The translations under genes and the position numbers were made by a program. Shown piece after piece: positions 22,331-32,061 of a DNA stretch of 64,000 nucleotides; the first letter of the stretch is position 1, and each line of letters starts with the position of its first letter. Origin of the DNA: Fragilaria crotonensis (lineage: Eukaryota > Bacillariophyta > Fragilariophyceae > Fragilariales > Fragilariaceae); NCBI GenBank assembly GCA_022925895.1, contig JAKSYS010000195.1, forward strand, positions 1 through 64,000, written 5' to 3'. Under the pieces are notes generated by a model. It was not told where the DNA came from. It saw nothing but the letters and a program-made list of their open reading frames with translations, and ran no database searches.

Positions 22331-23435
22331 CAGACGCTCACGCCCGCGATCAGTGCATCACTGATTGGTTCGCTGTCCAAGCCGCGTTCTCGCGCCGCGT
22401 CTCCACCCAACGGCATGCCTCCGCCACAACCGCTTGGACCCTCTGGCAGGCCTTCTGTACCAGCCTGGGCATCAATCCCTTCCAACTTGGACCCGACCCA
22501 GTTCCTCTTCTCCAACTCTTTGCCCACCGCTACCACAATGGCACCCTCGCTCCCGGCCGTCACCCCGTCCGGACTCGGACGGTGGAAGACGCCATACGCG
22601 CGCTGGGTCAGACGTATGCCCGCATGGGGGCCGTGGACCCTCGTCTAAACTCCCACGGTGCGCTGGACTTTCGCCTCACCGCTTTGTTTCAGGCATGGAA
22701 ACACGACGACGCCCCGCCATCACGGGTCAAACCCCTTCCGCTTGGCGTTGTCGCCCAAGTCTGGGCCACAGCCCACGCCGAAAGCCACCCCACTGTGCGG
22801 CGGCGCAATGCCTCGTTTTCGGCTTCTTTTTCCTGCTCCGCCCTGGCGAGTACCTCGGCCTTCCCCGGCCAGCCCTTTTCCGCCTGTGCGACGTCCAATT
22901 CTGGATTGGCTCGCGCGCCCTCGCCCACGCCACCTGCCCTGACGCGGACCTCCTTGCCTCTACCTTTGTCGCTCTGACGTTCACGCAACAAAAAAATGGT
23001 GTTCGCAATGAAACCATCGGGCATGGGCGCTCCGGGCACCCCCACCTCTGCCCTGTCCTCGCTCTTGCCTCACGTGTGATCGCACTGCGCGCCTGCGGCG
23101 CCGCGCCCGACACCACCCTTAATGCCTTCCGCCCTCGGCCGGACGCGCCCTTTCACTTCGTCACCGCCACTTCCCTCACATCCCGCATTCGAGCTGCACT
23201 CATTCTTCATCCCGACCCCGCATACACCCTTCCCGACGTCTCCGTTCGCTCCACCCGTGCGGGCGGCGCCATGGCGCTGCTGTGCGCCGGGGTCGACAGT
23301 GATCGCATTCGCTTGGTCGGTCGGTGGCGGTCGGACGAGATGTACAGGTACCTCCACGTACAGGCGCAGCCGGTGATGACTGGCCTCTCCGCCGCGATGC
23401 TTCACGGTGGTACCTTTCGCCTCACTCCCCCGTGA
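22320..23435 (+). pseudogene. YR retrotransposon tyrosine recombinase
   Basis: The N-terminal part lies in the frame around 22420-22800 (blocks AFCTSLGINPFQLG, ALGQTYARMGA). The C-terminal catalytic part lies in the frame ending at 23435 (FGFFFLLRPGEYLG, TFTQQKNGVRNE, STRAGGAMALLCAGVDSDRI, LVGRWRSDEMYRYLHVQ). The last two blocks match the Arg-Gly...Arg-Trp...Tyr region of DIRS-type tyrosine recombinases; the tyrosine of RYLH is the likely nucleophile. This enzyme would insert the circular element DNA. At least two frameshifts (near 22340 and 22790) break it. It ends 64 bp before B1, the usual position of the gene. Confidence 0.75.
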
Positions 23436-23499
23436 CCAGTCCTCTTTTTCTCCCACCCGCCTTCGGCCTCCCGCCCTCCACCTTTGTGGCCCATATGGG

Positions 23500-23676
23500 C
23501 CAGAGTACATGGTTAGCACTGCCCGCGACAGCGCTACCGCACTCCGGGTAGGAGCTTAAGGCTCCCATAGTAAGATGGTCGTTACCACCATACCCTGATC
23601 ACTGTAGCATACTACTACAGCAGGGACCATTAGCATAGCAGCCGCTGAGGCGGGAAAGTGCTTGCACGCATCCCGC
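23500..23676 (+). repeat. Split direct repeat B1
   Basis: 177 bp, identical by eye to B2 (offset 489). Ends in CGC, overlapping the first bases of A2. Contains GCCGCTGA (23641-23648), the inverse of TCAGCGGC just inside A2 (23679-23686). Confidence 0.9.
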
Positions 23677-23973
23677 CGTCAGCGGCAGCGGAGCAGACGG
23701 TCCCTCATCATCACACACGCACGCAGACGGACCACAGCACCCGAATAACGCAAGTCGGCCAACAGAAGTCTACGTGGATACGGAAAATGCTACATACGTG
23801 GGAGCACCAAAGATTCTGACCTCTGAACGGAACGTAATGCACAGGTCTCATTGTACGTCGAAGCTTCGGTTCAACCGACACGACTTCAAGAACCCACCGA
23901 CGCTCGCGGAACCTGCATCCAGCCAGGCATCGCGAGACGGTGGCACCAACCGATAGCAGATAGTTGCTTTAAG
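23674..23973 (+). repeat. Split direct repeat A2
   Basis: Identical by eye to A1. The B1/A2 junction would reproduce the junction of the circular intermediate. Confidence 0.9.
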
Positions 23974-23988
23974 CCCGCCCGCCCACAA

Positions 23989-24165
23989 CCAGAGTACATG
24001 GTTAGCACTGCCCGCGACAGCGCTACCGCACTCCGGGTAGGAGCTTAAGGCTCCCATAGTAAGATGGTCGTTACCACCATACCCTGATCACTGTAGCATA
24101 CTACTACAGCAGGGACCATTAGCATAGCAGCCGCTGAGGCGGGAAAGTGCTTGCACGCATCCCGC
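23989..24165 (+). repeat. Split direct repeat B2
   Basis: Identical by eye to B1. Separated from A2 by a 15-bp C-rich spacer (23974-23988). Ends in CGC at the right insertion junction. Confidence 0.9.
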
Positions 24166-24331
24166 TGATGCGCCTTTAGATTGTGAAAGTTTCTACTACT
24201 GTACCTGGTATATGGTATGTGGTATATGTCATAGTACCGGTATAAAGCTACCTCTACTAGCTACCATGCATACTTGTAGAGAGCATAAAGACTACTGGTA
24301 GAAACCTGCGCTTTTACTGAATACTCCAGTA

Positions 24332-24691
24332 CTAGTACTTGATTCGGCGAGTTCCAAAGATGAATCGCCCATCGGCTATGGTACAACGACCGTAGGACTC
24401 GTTCATATCTCTGATGTCCTTCTCGTTCAAACTGATAAGCAGGTCTTCAAAGGTTCCGAATCCTTCTTGCTGGATCCGCTCACGCATTGCCGCGGTCGTA
24501 AATCCAATCCACTGCAATGCAGTGTCCATCAGGTTCTCAAGTGCTGGTACCTCCTCAGGAGGCACATCGACGTTGACGTCGTCAGCTGCAGGTCCGATGA
24601 TATCCATGGTTTGTTGATAGTCTGTGGACACAACGTTGAAATTAGTAAGCTGCAATAGCGACCACAAGGGCCATCGACACTTCTGTCGCAT
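24332..24691 (-). pseudogene. Copia Gag N-terminal fragment, copy 1
   Basis: An ATG at 24691 opens 119 codons. A second ATG at 24607 (MDIIGPAADD) may be the original Gag start. The blocks ALQWIGF, RERIQQEGFGTFEDL, LNEKDIRDMNESYGR and ADGRFIFGTRRIKY match what I recall of the N-terminal part of diatom CoDi Gag proteins, which normally continue well beyond this point; here it stops at 24332. It is therefore a truncated Gag or a short domesticated derivative. The second copy (54335-54691) lacks one leucine codon and has a cysteine-to-arginine and a threonine-to-asparagine change, but remains open, as expected for recent duplicates. Confidence 0.55.
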
Positions 24692-25042
24692 GTCTCAGGC
24701 GTGACGAATACGCTCTACCTCGGAGTGAGTGATCAGCTCTCTCTTATTGCCTCATAGCCAAACTGACATACATCAGTTCAACCTTTCATGTGTACGTCGG
24801 TGATTGTTTCGTCTACGATCCCATCAGAACATCACACATGCACTCTTCTCATTTCGTCACCAATGCACCATTCATAGGCTATTGGGTCTGATAAACCGTG
24901 TAAAGTAAGCGGGTAACAACGTTCCCTTATCATTGTAGACTAACTTCGAGATTAAACGATAAAGCGTTCTCGATAAAAGAGTGAGCTAAACATTGCAATG
25001 AATTGCAATGTCTTGCCATTAGGGACTCAGTCATACCACGAC
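24692..25042. other. Non-coding part of the duplication
   Basis: No gene seen. Near-identical to 54692-55044. May include the 5' leader of the Gag fragment. Confidence 0.4.
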
Positions 25043-25045
25043 CTG

Positions 25046-25587
25046 GGACATCCGGAATTCTTTCTTATTCGGTTGTAGGGTTACACAGATATATACGTAA
25101 ATAATAGTAAGTGAAATTTTATTATAATATAAAACTGCTGTATATGTTCATGTTTATGTCGGAAGAGTATTGGCTAGCGTGCGAGCCAGCATGGCATCGT
25201 GGCGAACTTATTTACGAGAAGAATTCTTCTCGTGAACTTATTCGTAGGAAGAAATCTTCTTATGAACTTATCTAGGAGAAGATTTCATCTTATCAATAAA
25301 CATTCTTGTAGAAGTCTAACTTATAAACGAGAAGGTATCTAATCGTGAACTTATCTACGAGAAGAAATCTTCTCATCAACTTATTCATGAGGAGCTTTCT
25401 AATCGTGGACTTATTTAGGAGAAGAAATTACCTCCGAGCCTGCCAAGCCCCCATTTGCAGTCATGACGTCAGCCAGCCTCCAACTAGCTACGTTCATGAA
25501 TTTAACGGTCGTGTGTTCACGTGACTCGATTTGATAGCCCTAATATCTCTCGGTAAAGTGAGGGTCAAGAAGGAATTCCGGATGTCC
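25046..25587. mobile_element. PIF/Harbinger-type MITE 1 (copy 1)
   Basis: Inverted ends GGACATCCGGAATTC with a further T/CTTCTT match, flanked on both sides by CTG (25043-25045 and 25588-25590). A 3-bp CWG target duplication is typical of PIF/Harbinger elements. No transposase inside (542 bp). The interior is a 30-bp hairpin-forming repeat array. Confidence 0.75.
25199..25432. repeat. Diverged 30-bp palindromic repeat array
   Basis: About eight units of the form TGAACTTATTTACGAGAAGA plus AATCTTCTC. The best unit contains the perfect palindrome CGAGAAGAATTCTTCTCG. Inside MITE 1. Confidence 0.8.
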
Positions 25588-25778
25588 CTGATGACCCGTC
25601 CTGGAGTACTATGCTAGTCACCCATGAATCACGGTAACCATACGTCCCCGTACAGTGTGTCTTTTTCTTCGGAAAAATCTGATCAGAATTGATCCGAACA
25701 CCCCGGAATTGCAGTATGTATTGTACTTGTACAATACTCGAGTACTTCGGAACACACAACAGGAAGCAGCAGAAGAGC

Positions 25779-25806
25779 ACCCACGACCCACGACCCACGA
25801 CGCATC
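25779..25806 (+). repeat. CCCACGA minisatellite before glycosyltransferase
   Basis: Three 7-bp units 56-83 bp upstream of the ATG at 25862. The duplicate copy (about 59808-59848) has 8-bp CCCCACGA-type units and more of them. Confidence 0.8.
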
Positions 25807-25861
25807 TCTTCACTACCTGTTGATTTGTGTGTTTGAACTCGCTACGCGTTAGAGCGTCATC

Positions 25862-26788
25862 ATGCGAATCTCAGCTCGTCGGTCAGTAATGCTCTTTGCA
25901 TTCCTGCTAATGACAATTGTTTACCATGTCGCTTTCATTCGATCTGAATCTCTCATGATCAGCAGCTTCGACGATAAAGCTAAGCAGAACGATGCTGCAA
26001 CAGCGAAGGTGTCCCAACCGTTTAGTGACCTTGTGAATATGAAATTTGAAAAGAAGCACAACGACACAGTTGGAGTCTGTGTGGCAGTTCGAACGTACTT
26101 TGAGCACAGTACAGCTTTGACGACTCTGCTGTTGAGCCTACGAGAAGCGGCATCGAAAGTGCCACCGGGACGAATGTCGCTGTTTGTGTTCATTGTAGAT
26201 ACGGAGGGGCAGAAACAGAAGCAACATGCCAACTTTGTGAGTGATTCCATCTACGTGGCGCGGATGGTACATGCTCGAGAACAGCAGACGCGTGGAGAAC
26301 AGGCATCACATGATGTTTTCTTCGAGCAGACTTTGAAGGAATTCAACCACACTTGCATGACGGATTACGGGTATCAGGCAACCCAAGAAATCATTGATGT
26401 TTTGGTGGACAATGACAATTGTGATTGGATTGTCACCACGAATGGAGATAACTTGTTTGGTCCTCGTTTCTTTGAGAGGACTGGAGTTTTTGACGAGGAG
26501 TCAGTCAGCATCGTAGGAGTTGACTTTGCCACTCATCACCTTCGAGAAGCTCGCGACGGACAAATGCGCATGTACCAGCACATACCGGTAGCCATGAGCT
26601 TAGGTAATGTGGATTTGTCGTCAGTGCTGGTGAGGCGAAAGGCGCTTGCTGAGTGCCCAAACGCCAAGTTCTTTCCTAGTTGCGAGGAAGTTAAGTTCTA
26701 TCAGGATTGGGTTGTTCTTGAGATGCTGCTTGAAGATTGCAATGCCACATACCGACTGGTTCCGGAAATACTGCTGCTTCACAACTAG
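25862..26788 (+). CDS. Putative type II membrane glycosyltransferase (GT-A-like), copy 1
   Basis: An intact 308-residue frame from ATG 25862. A short basic N-terminus is followed by one hydrophobic segment (about residues 8-26), giving a probable signal anchor with the catalytic part in the Golgi/ER lumen. The body starts with VCVAVRTY (residues 72-79), then FVFIVDTEGQ (108-117), and has DWIVTTNGDNLFG (188-200), where NGDN occupies the place of a metal-binding DxD motif. DWVVLEMLLEDC near the end may be the acceptor region. Possible N-glycosylation sites include NDT (67), NHT (162) and NAT (294). These features suggest a nucleotide-sugar-dependent transferase, but no family match is certain. 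The paralogue at 59910-60836 is the same length with 35 replacements. Confidence 0.65.
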   Translation: MRISARRSVMLFAFLLMTIVYHVAFIRSESLMISSFDDKAKQNDAATAKVSQPFSDLVNMKFEKKHNDTVGVCVAVRTYFEHSTALTTLLLSLREAASKVPPGRMSLFVFIVDTEGQKQKQHANFVSDSIYVARMVHAREQQTRGEQASHDVFFEQTLKEFNHTCMTDYGYQATQEIIDVLVDNDNCDWIVTTNGDNLFGPRFFERTGVFDEESVSIVGVDFATHHLREARDGQMRMYQHIPVAMSLGNVDLSSVLVRRKALAECPNAKFFPSCEEVKFYQDWVVLEMLLEDCNATYRLVPEILLLHN

Positions 26789-26899
26789 AAACCATATATA
26801 AATGCAGAGAACGTTTGAAATGTGCGATATGCGACTACTGTGAAACTGTGAGTTAGTTACACTCGGAGAGCTAATGCATACAGGAACTGGGTCGCTTGA

Positions 26900-27905
26900 C
26901 GGAGAGTTCGAATGTATATCAGAATGCTTATTGAAGACAACGTACTCTGCCACATAAGTGAAAGGCACCCCGCCTTCCCATGCGATCGAAGGATAAATCC
27001 AGTAGTCGCGCCGACTCGTCAGCTACTTCCATCGTTCCATGGTCACCACGAAATTGAAATGCATCGAAACCTTCCTCAAGCTTCGTTGGTACACCAAACA
27101 CAATGCTCATTGACATGTTCTGTGTCCAAGTGCCCAGCAGATTTGACCCTCGACCTACAAACCGCGATGAATCTCAATGTTGGACTCACATGCAACAACC
27201 TTCCGAGCGGATAGAGTTGGACCTGAGGACCTTGTGATAGTTTCACCTCGCGTCATGTGATAATGGCAGCAACAACAGCGGCTGCACTGCTACCGAAGGG
27301 CCTGCACAATACTTTGACCACGACTTGGGGGCGACGACCAGAGAGCGCAAGGTAATTCTAGAAATCAAGTATTTGTGGATGAGCGTGATCCTTTTGTTGG
27401 TGTCGACCGCAAGTTCGGCCAGGCGACTGTGTGGGAACCATAGGAAGGTGTCGCGACCGACAAGTGACACATCATTCATGGGGCTACCTCATCGTGGCAA
27501 CTCGTCCGGCGCGCGGCTACTACCGTCGCCCCAGCTATGTGCACCAACCAAGAACTTCAATGGCATCAAAGCCTTGCTCAAACTTCTCAGTACACCAAAC
27601 ACAATGCTCATTGAGGTGTTGGTGGTCCGAGTCCAATGGCTTGACTCTCGTCCAACAAACCGTGATGAATCTTAAGTGACTTGAATGAAACGAACAATCC
27701 GTCAACGTTGGAGAGCAACAAGGCTGGACCCTTAAACCGCACTCCGCAGTACCACGATGGAAGTCATATCTGTCGATTTTGATCGCGCTCGTAGCTTCGC
27801 CAATGCAGATGCGGCGTCCAAGGTGACAGAAGATTTCAGTGAAATGCGCCAAAAGAAGTCGCTAACTTTCGAAAAGCGTTCCGGTATTGTGCGCCAAACA
27901 CAATA
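26900..27905 (+). pseudogene. X-family pseudogene X1
   Basis: Decayed plus-strand copy of an unrecognised family. It shares CTGCTACCGAAGGGCCTGCA...GACCACGACTTGGGGGCGAC (about 27280-27335) and the GTGTGGGAACCATAGGAAGG block (about 27430) with X4 and X5, and the 3' part (GCCAATGCAGATGCGGCGTC..., about 27798) with X2-X4. No frame runs through. It contains an internal duplication: about 27030-27178 resembles 27540-27677 (both with ACACCAAACACAATGCTCAT). The near-identical duplicate X1' is at 60950-61864. Confidence 0.6.
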
Positions 27906-27959
27906 ATCATTAACACGATGTAAAATATGATCAATAACATTGAGAGCGCACTCAAATAC

Positions 27960-28258
27960 GATTCACAGTACCGATCGTGAATGAACATGGATCAAGAATC
28001 CCAAGGTCGGCTCACGAGCACATTCCGCCCGCGGGACGTAGCCCATTGCTTCGTTTACGTGTGCTTGTTGTCCTACAACATCAACTGATGGCAATCCTAA
28101 TACCATCTCGTTGCTACTTCCCATGACAGACGACTCAATCGTTGTGTCTGGATAGTAAAATCCAGCCATCGCTCACTGATTCGGGACTGTCGGCATGCGA
28201 TGCGAGTCGAAGCACTATACATCAATGACGATGGGACATCATTTTACCCCTTCGCCGA
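27960..28258 (-). other. Conserved 3' flank of ANK1
   Basis: Shares GCTGATGGCAAT/CATCTCGTTG, AATCCAGCCATCGCTCA and ATGACGATGGGACATCA-type blocks with DNA just downstream of other ANK genes (29740-29965, 39210-39460, 47760-47975, 51600-51866). Probably 3' UTR and downstream sequence. Confidence 0.5.
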
Positions 28259-29876
28259 CTATTCGCAGCAATCTTTGGCAATTGATCTTTTATCAGTCTG
28301 ATAAACGACGCCGCCCTTGTCTCTGCTGTTCAATTCCATACCTTGCCGAAGGATCTTTGCTTCTGACTTACGGCACAGACAAGCCTTGGTGAATTCCTCG
28401 AGACAGTTCGCGATTTCAAACAATTCGCACTTGCGAGCAATATCCAACGCTGTCGATCCTGCTTTATTCCGAACACTCACATCCACCCTGTCGTCCTCCG
28501 AAAGCGCACCAACTAAATCCAGCCGGCCCCTGAGGCAAGCCCAGATAAGGGCTGTGTTGCCATGAGGACCTTGAACATTCACATCCAATTCGCCGCGTTT
28601 CAGCAGCTCGCGAACGACGTCCCATCGATCCTCTATAACAGTGGCCAGGTAAAAGGCTGAGCGACCTTTTCTGTCTCTTATATTCACGTCCATCTTCTCG
28701 ACTTTCAACAACTCGCAAACAATTGGCAAATCAAACTCAGGTCTTCGCCCACGTATTGTGGAGAATGCAGCGATGAGAGGTGTGCGTCCTTCAAAATCTC
28801 TGATGTTCGCATCCACCTCCTTGTGTTTCAATAATTTACAAACAATAGCGTATTCAATCTCAGATCTTGGCCTATATCCCGGAGAGCACCCAGCGATGAG
28901 GGGTGTGCGGCCTTCATTATCTCGGATGTTCACATTCACTTCTTCGTGCTTCAGCAACTCGCACACAATATGTAAACTAATCTCAGTCCTTGGCCCATGT
29001 CGCATGGAGCATGCAGCGATGAGAGCTGTGTGGCCAGCATAATCTTGGACATTCGGATCCACCTCCTTGTGCTTTAATAATTCACAAACGATAGCGACAT
29101 CAATCTCAGATCTTGGAGAAAGTCCCCCCCGAGCATGCAGCGATGAGTGGCGTGCTGCCTTCATCATCTTTGATGTTCACGTCCACTTCCTTGTGTGTCA
29201 TCAACTCGCACACAATACGTAAATTGATCTCAGATTTTGGCATTGATCTACCCCCACGTACCGTGGCGCATGCAGCGATGAGAGCTGTGTGGCCATAATT
29301 ATCTTGGATGTTCGTATCCAACTCCTTGTGCTTCAATAATTCGCCAAAAATAGCGAAATCAATCTCAGATCTTGGCCAAAATCCCGGGGAGCACACAACG
29401 ATGAGCGGAGTCCGGCCGCTGCAATCTTTGATGTTCACGTTCACTTCCTTGTGTTTCAACAACTCGGAAACAATCCTTAAATTCATCTCAGCTCTTTGCA
29501 TTAATCCCACGTAACATGCAGCAATGAGTGCTGTGCGGCCATCGCCATCTCTGATGTTCACATTCACCTCCTTGTGCTTCAATAATTCGCAAACAATAAG
29601 AAAACTAATCTCAGCCTTCGGCCCCAATCCCGTGGAGCATGCAGCGATGAGAGGAGTTCGTCGTTTATCATCTCGAATGTTCACATTCACATCCTTGTGT
29701 TTCAAGAACTCGCATATAGCTCTTTTTATGCATGTTTGCAGTGATTTCAAAAGAAGCTGATGGCAATTGTTATAACATCTCGTTACTACTCGCATCATGC
29801 GTGCAGCGGGCATGCAAATCAGGATGGTTAAATCCAGCCATCGCTCATCACCAATTTGGGAATACTGGCACCCCAT
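28259..29876 (-). pseudogene. Ankyrin-repeat protein ANK1, one frameshift
   Basis: Two overlapping frames (29876-29106 and 29167-28259) encode one ANK protein. The shift lies at a seven-C run (29124-29130), which has six C in the duplicate copy, where the frame reads through. Repeats are spaced about 41 residues (VCELLKHKEVNVNIRD...GRTALIAAC plus a longer PRSEID loop) in the 5' two-thirds, then 33 residues. It lacks the MSS...FW N-terminal cap of the other family members, and no convincing ATG is seen before the first repeat. The C-terminus keeps VDVSVRNKAGSTALDIARKC and a shortened charged tail. ANK repeats mediate protein binding; the partner is unknown. It may be intact if the C run is mis-sequenced. 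Confidence 0.7.
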
Positions 29877-29965
29877 GCGAGTCGACGGATATACATTAAT
29901 GACGATAGAACATCACCGTACCCCTTCCTCCATCGTCCAGCCAATCTTCGGCATTTGATCTTTCA

Positions 29966-31733
29966 TCAATATGACAAACGACGCCGCTTTCTTTCTCTGC
30001 TGTTCAATTCCACATCCTGCCGAAAGACATTTGTTTCCCACTCGCGACGCAGACAAACCTTGGTGTATTCCTCAAGACAGCGTACGATTTCAAACGATTG
30101 GCGTTTGCGAGCAATGTCCAAAGCTGTCGATCCTGCTTTATTCCGGACGCTCACATCCACCCTGTCGTCACCCAAAAGCTCACAAACCACATCCAACCGA
30201 TCCCTAAGGGTTGCCCACATAAGGGATGTGTTACCATGAGCACCTTGTACATTCACATCCACATCGCTGTGTTTCAACATCTCGACAACAATTTCCCATC
30301 GATCATGTAAACTCGCCACGTAAAAGGCTGTGCGACCTTTCTTGTCTCTAAGATTTACATCCACCCCCTCGTGTTTCAACAATTTGCAAACAACACCACG
30401 CTCCAATTCACTCCGCCCACGATCCACGGAGCACGCAAGGATGAGTGGTGTGCACCCACGGTTATCTTGGGAATTCACATCCACCTCCTTGCGTTTCAGC
30501 AACTCGCGAACGACGTCCAAATGCTTGTTGTAGCTTGCAATGGCGAGTGGTGTGCGGCCGCGCTTGTCGCGGGCATTCGTATCCACCGCCTTGTGCTTCA
30601 ACAGTGCGCGAACAATTCCCAAATAGCCCTCTTCGCTTACACTGTAGAGTGCAGTCCAGCCATACTTATCTTGGGCATTCAAATCCACCTCTTTGCGCTG
30701 CAACAACATGCGAACGATTGTCAGATGTCCATTGATACATGCAATCAGGAGTGGCGTACGGCCCTGCACATCTCTGATATTCATTTTCACCTTTTCCGAC
30801 TTGTGGCGCAACAATGCGCGAACAATTGCCGCGTGTCCACGGCCACTAGCAATGCGGAGTGCCGTGTCGGCATGCTTGTTTTGGGCATTCACATTGAGCT
30901 CCTTGCGTTGCAGCAACTTGCGAACAATGTCCAAAGCTCCATTTTCGCATGCATTAATGAGAGGTGTACGACCATAACAATCTTGGACGTTCACTTCCAC
31001 CCCCTCGTGTTTCAATAACTCACAAACAATCCCCACATGGCGAAAGCTGCATGCCGTGGTGAGTGCCGTTCTATTCTGTGCAGTTCTGATTTTCACATTC
31101 AACTCTTTACGTTTCAATAACTCGCGAACGATCTCCACATTGCCAGAAATGATTGCTGTAGTTAGTGGTGCAAAGCCTGCTGCATCTCTGATATTCACGT
31201 CCAACTCCTTGTGTTTCAATAACTCGCAAGCAATTCCCACATGTCCATTACGACTTACAACCTCGAGTGCTGTTTGGCCATTCTTATCTTGGGCATTCAA
31301 AGCAACTTCCAAATGTCCAAGGTTGCCTGCTATGATGAGTGCTGTTCGGCTTCTCGTACATCGGGCATTCACATCCACCTCTCTGAGCTTCAACAACTGG
31401 CGAACAATCCCCAAATGTCCAAGGTCGCTTGCAATAATGAGTGCTGTTTTGCCTCTTGCATCTCCGATCTTCAAATCAACCTCCTTGTGCTTCAACAACT
31501 CGCAAACAACTGGTACATGGTCATAATGCACGCCATCATGAGTGCTGTGCTACCGTGTCCACTGCTGCGGTCATTGACCGCCTTGATCAACACCTTGTGT
31601 TGTAACAACTCGCGAACCATTTCCAAGTCGCCAAGTCCGCTTGCAATGTAAAGGCATGTCCAACTACTAAGGTCACATGGATTCCAGTTCTTTACGTCAG
31701 CCTCCTGTAGAGTTGCACGACAATCGAAGTGTG
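29966..31733 (-). pseudogene. ANK2, main part (split by Copia)
   Basis: The open frame 31531-29966 encodes 521 residues of consecutive 33-residue ankyrin repeats (KHKEVDLKIGDARGKTALII type) and the family C-terminus ending ERKRRRLSY. Upstream, 31728-31540 encodes the conserved ADVKNW...SWTCLYIASGLGDLEMVRELL block in another frame; a missing base near 31525, by comparison with ANK3 and ANK5, joins them. Sequence before 31733 is interrupted by the Copia element (31734-37452), and the first 30 codons lie at 37453-37542. Removing the element and one copy of GTGTG restores the phase at the junction. Two lesions therefore disable the gene, of which the insertion is certain. Confidence 0.85.
31729..31733. 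repeat. Target-site duplication, left
   Basis: GTGTG, repeated at 37453-37457 on the other side of Copia 2. Confidence 0.85.
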
Positions 31734-32061
31734 TGTAGAAACCACAATATCAACTCGCAGTACCTACGTGCCAATCAGACAACGGTACAGTACTGTAGTC
31801 GACACTGGGAGATTAAATCGCTTGTAAATCGGAAAATTAAATTAGAATGAGACTATCACTCGTTTCCCAAGCTGGTCCGTTTACAATTGACCTTTTCGTT
31901 CACACGTGATACGTTCTCAGTCTTGCCGGCACTCAATCGTGACAGCTTCCGTTTCTCCTTAATGTCTTGTTTAGACTCCACGGTTCTCCATCCGGTATCC
32001 GTTTCGTCTCCGTTCGTCCTCTCACTATGTCCGGTCATTCCGACAGTAATATTATTCAACA
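31734..32061 (-). repeat. 3' LTR of Copia 2
   Basis: 328 bp, differing from 37125-37452 only at the fourth base of the plus-strand reading (TGTAG against TGTTG) by eye. Overlaps the last codons of the RNase H frame. Confidence 0.95.

Larger units (their letters stand above)
17709..24165 (+). mobile_element. Tyrosine-recombinase retrotransposon with split direct repeats (PAT/Ngaro-like layout)
   Basis: The layout is A1 (17707-18006), ORFs, B1 (23500-23676), A2 (23674-23973), B2 (23989-24165). This split-direct-repeat order is known from PAT and Ngaro elements of the DIRS order. Gag-like, RT/RNase H and tyrosine recombinase proteins follow on the plus strand. Left flank CTTATGCGC, right flank TGATGCGCC and the paralogous empty site CTTATGCGCTTATGCGCC (53566-53583) show insertion without target duplication. 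All junctions share CGC (17707-17709, 23674-23676, 24163-24165, 53571-53573), the expected signature of recombinase-mediated insertion of a circle. The A copies look identical, as do the B copies. The ORFs contain several frameshifts. Confidence 0.88.
24166..30045. repeat. Segmental duplication, copy 1
   Basis: Matches 53574-64000 after removing later insertions in either copy. It includes the Gag-like fragment, MITE 1, glycosyltransferase, X1, ANK1 and the 3' end of ANK2. Position 30045 corresponds to window end 64000. Outside the glycosyltransferase the copies differ mainly by single-base indels and few substitutions. Confidence 0.9.

Noticed and set aside
17709-24165. LTR retrotransposon
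   Set aside because: No integrase, no target duplication, repeats are split (A-B-A-B), and a tyrosine recombinase replaces the integrase.
25199-25432. CRISPR-like array
   Set aside because: Units are contiguous, diverged and palindromic with no unique spacers, inside a MITE in a eukaryotic genome.
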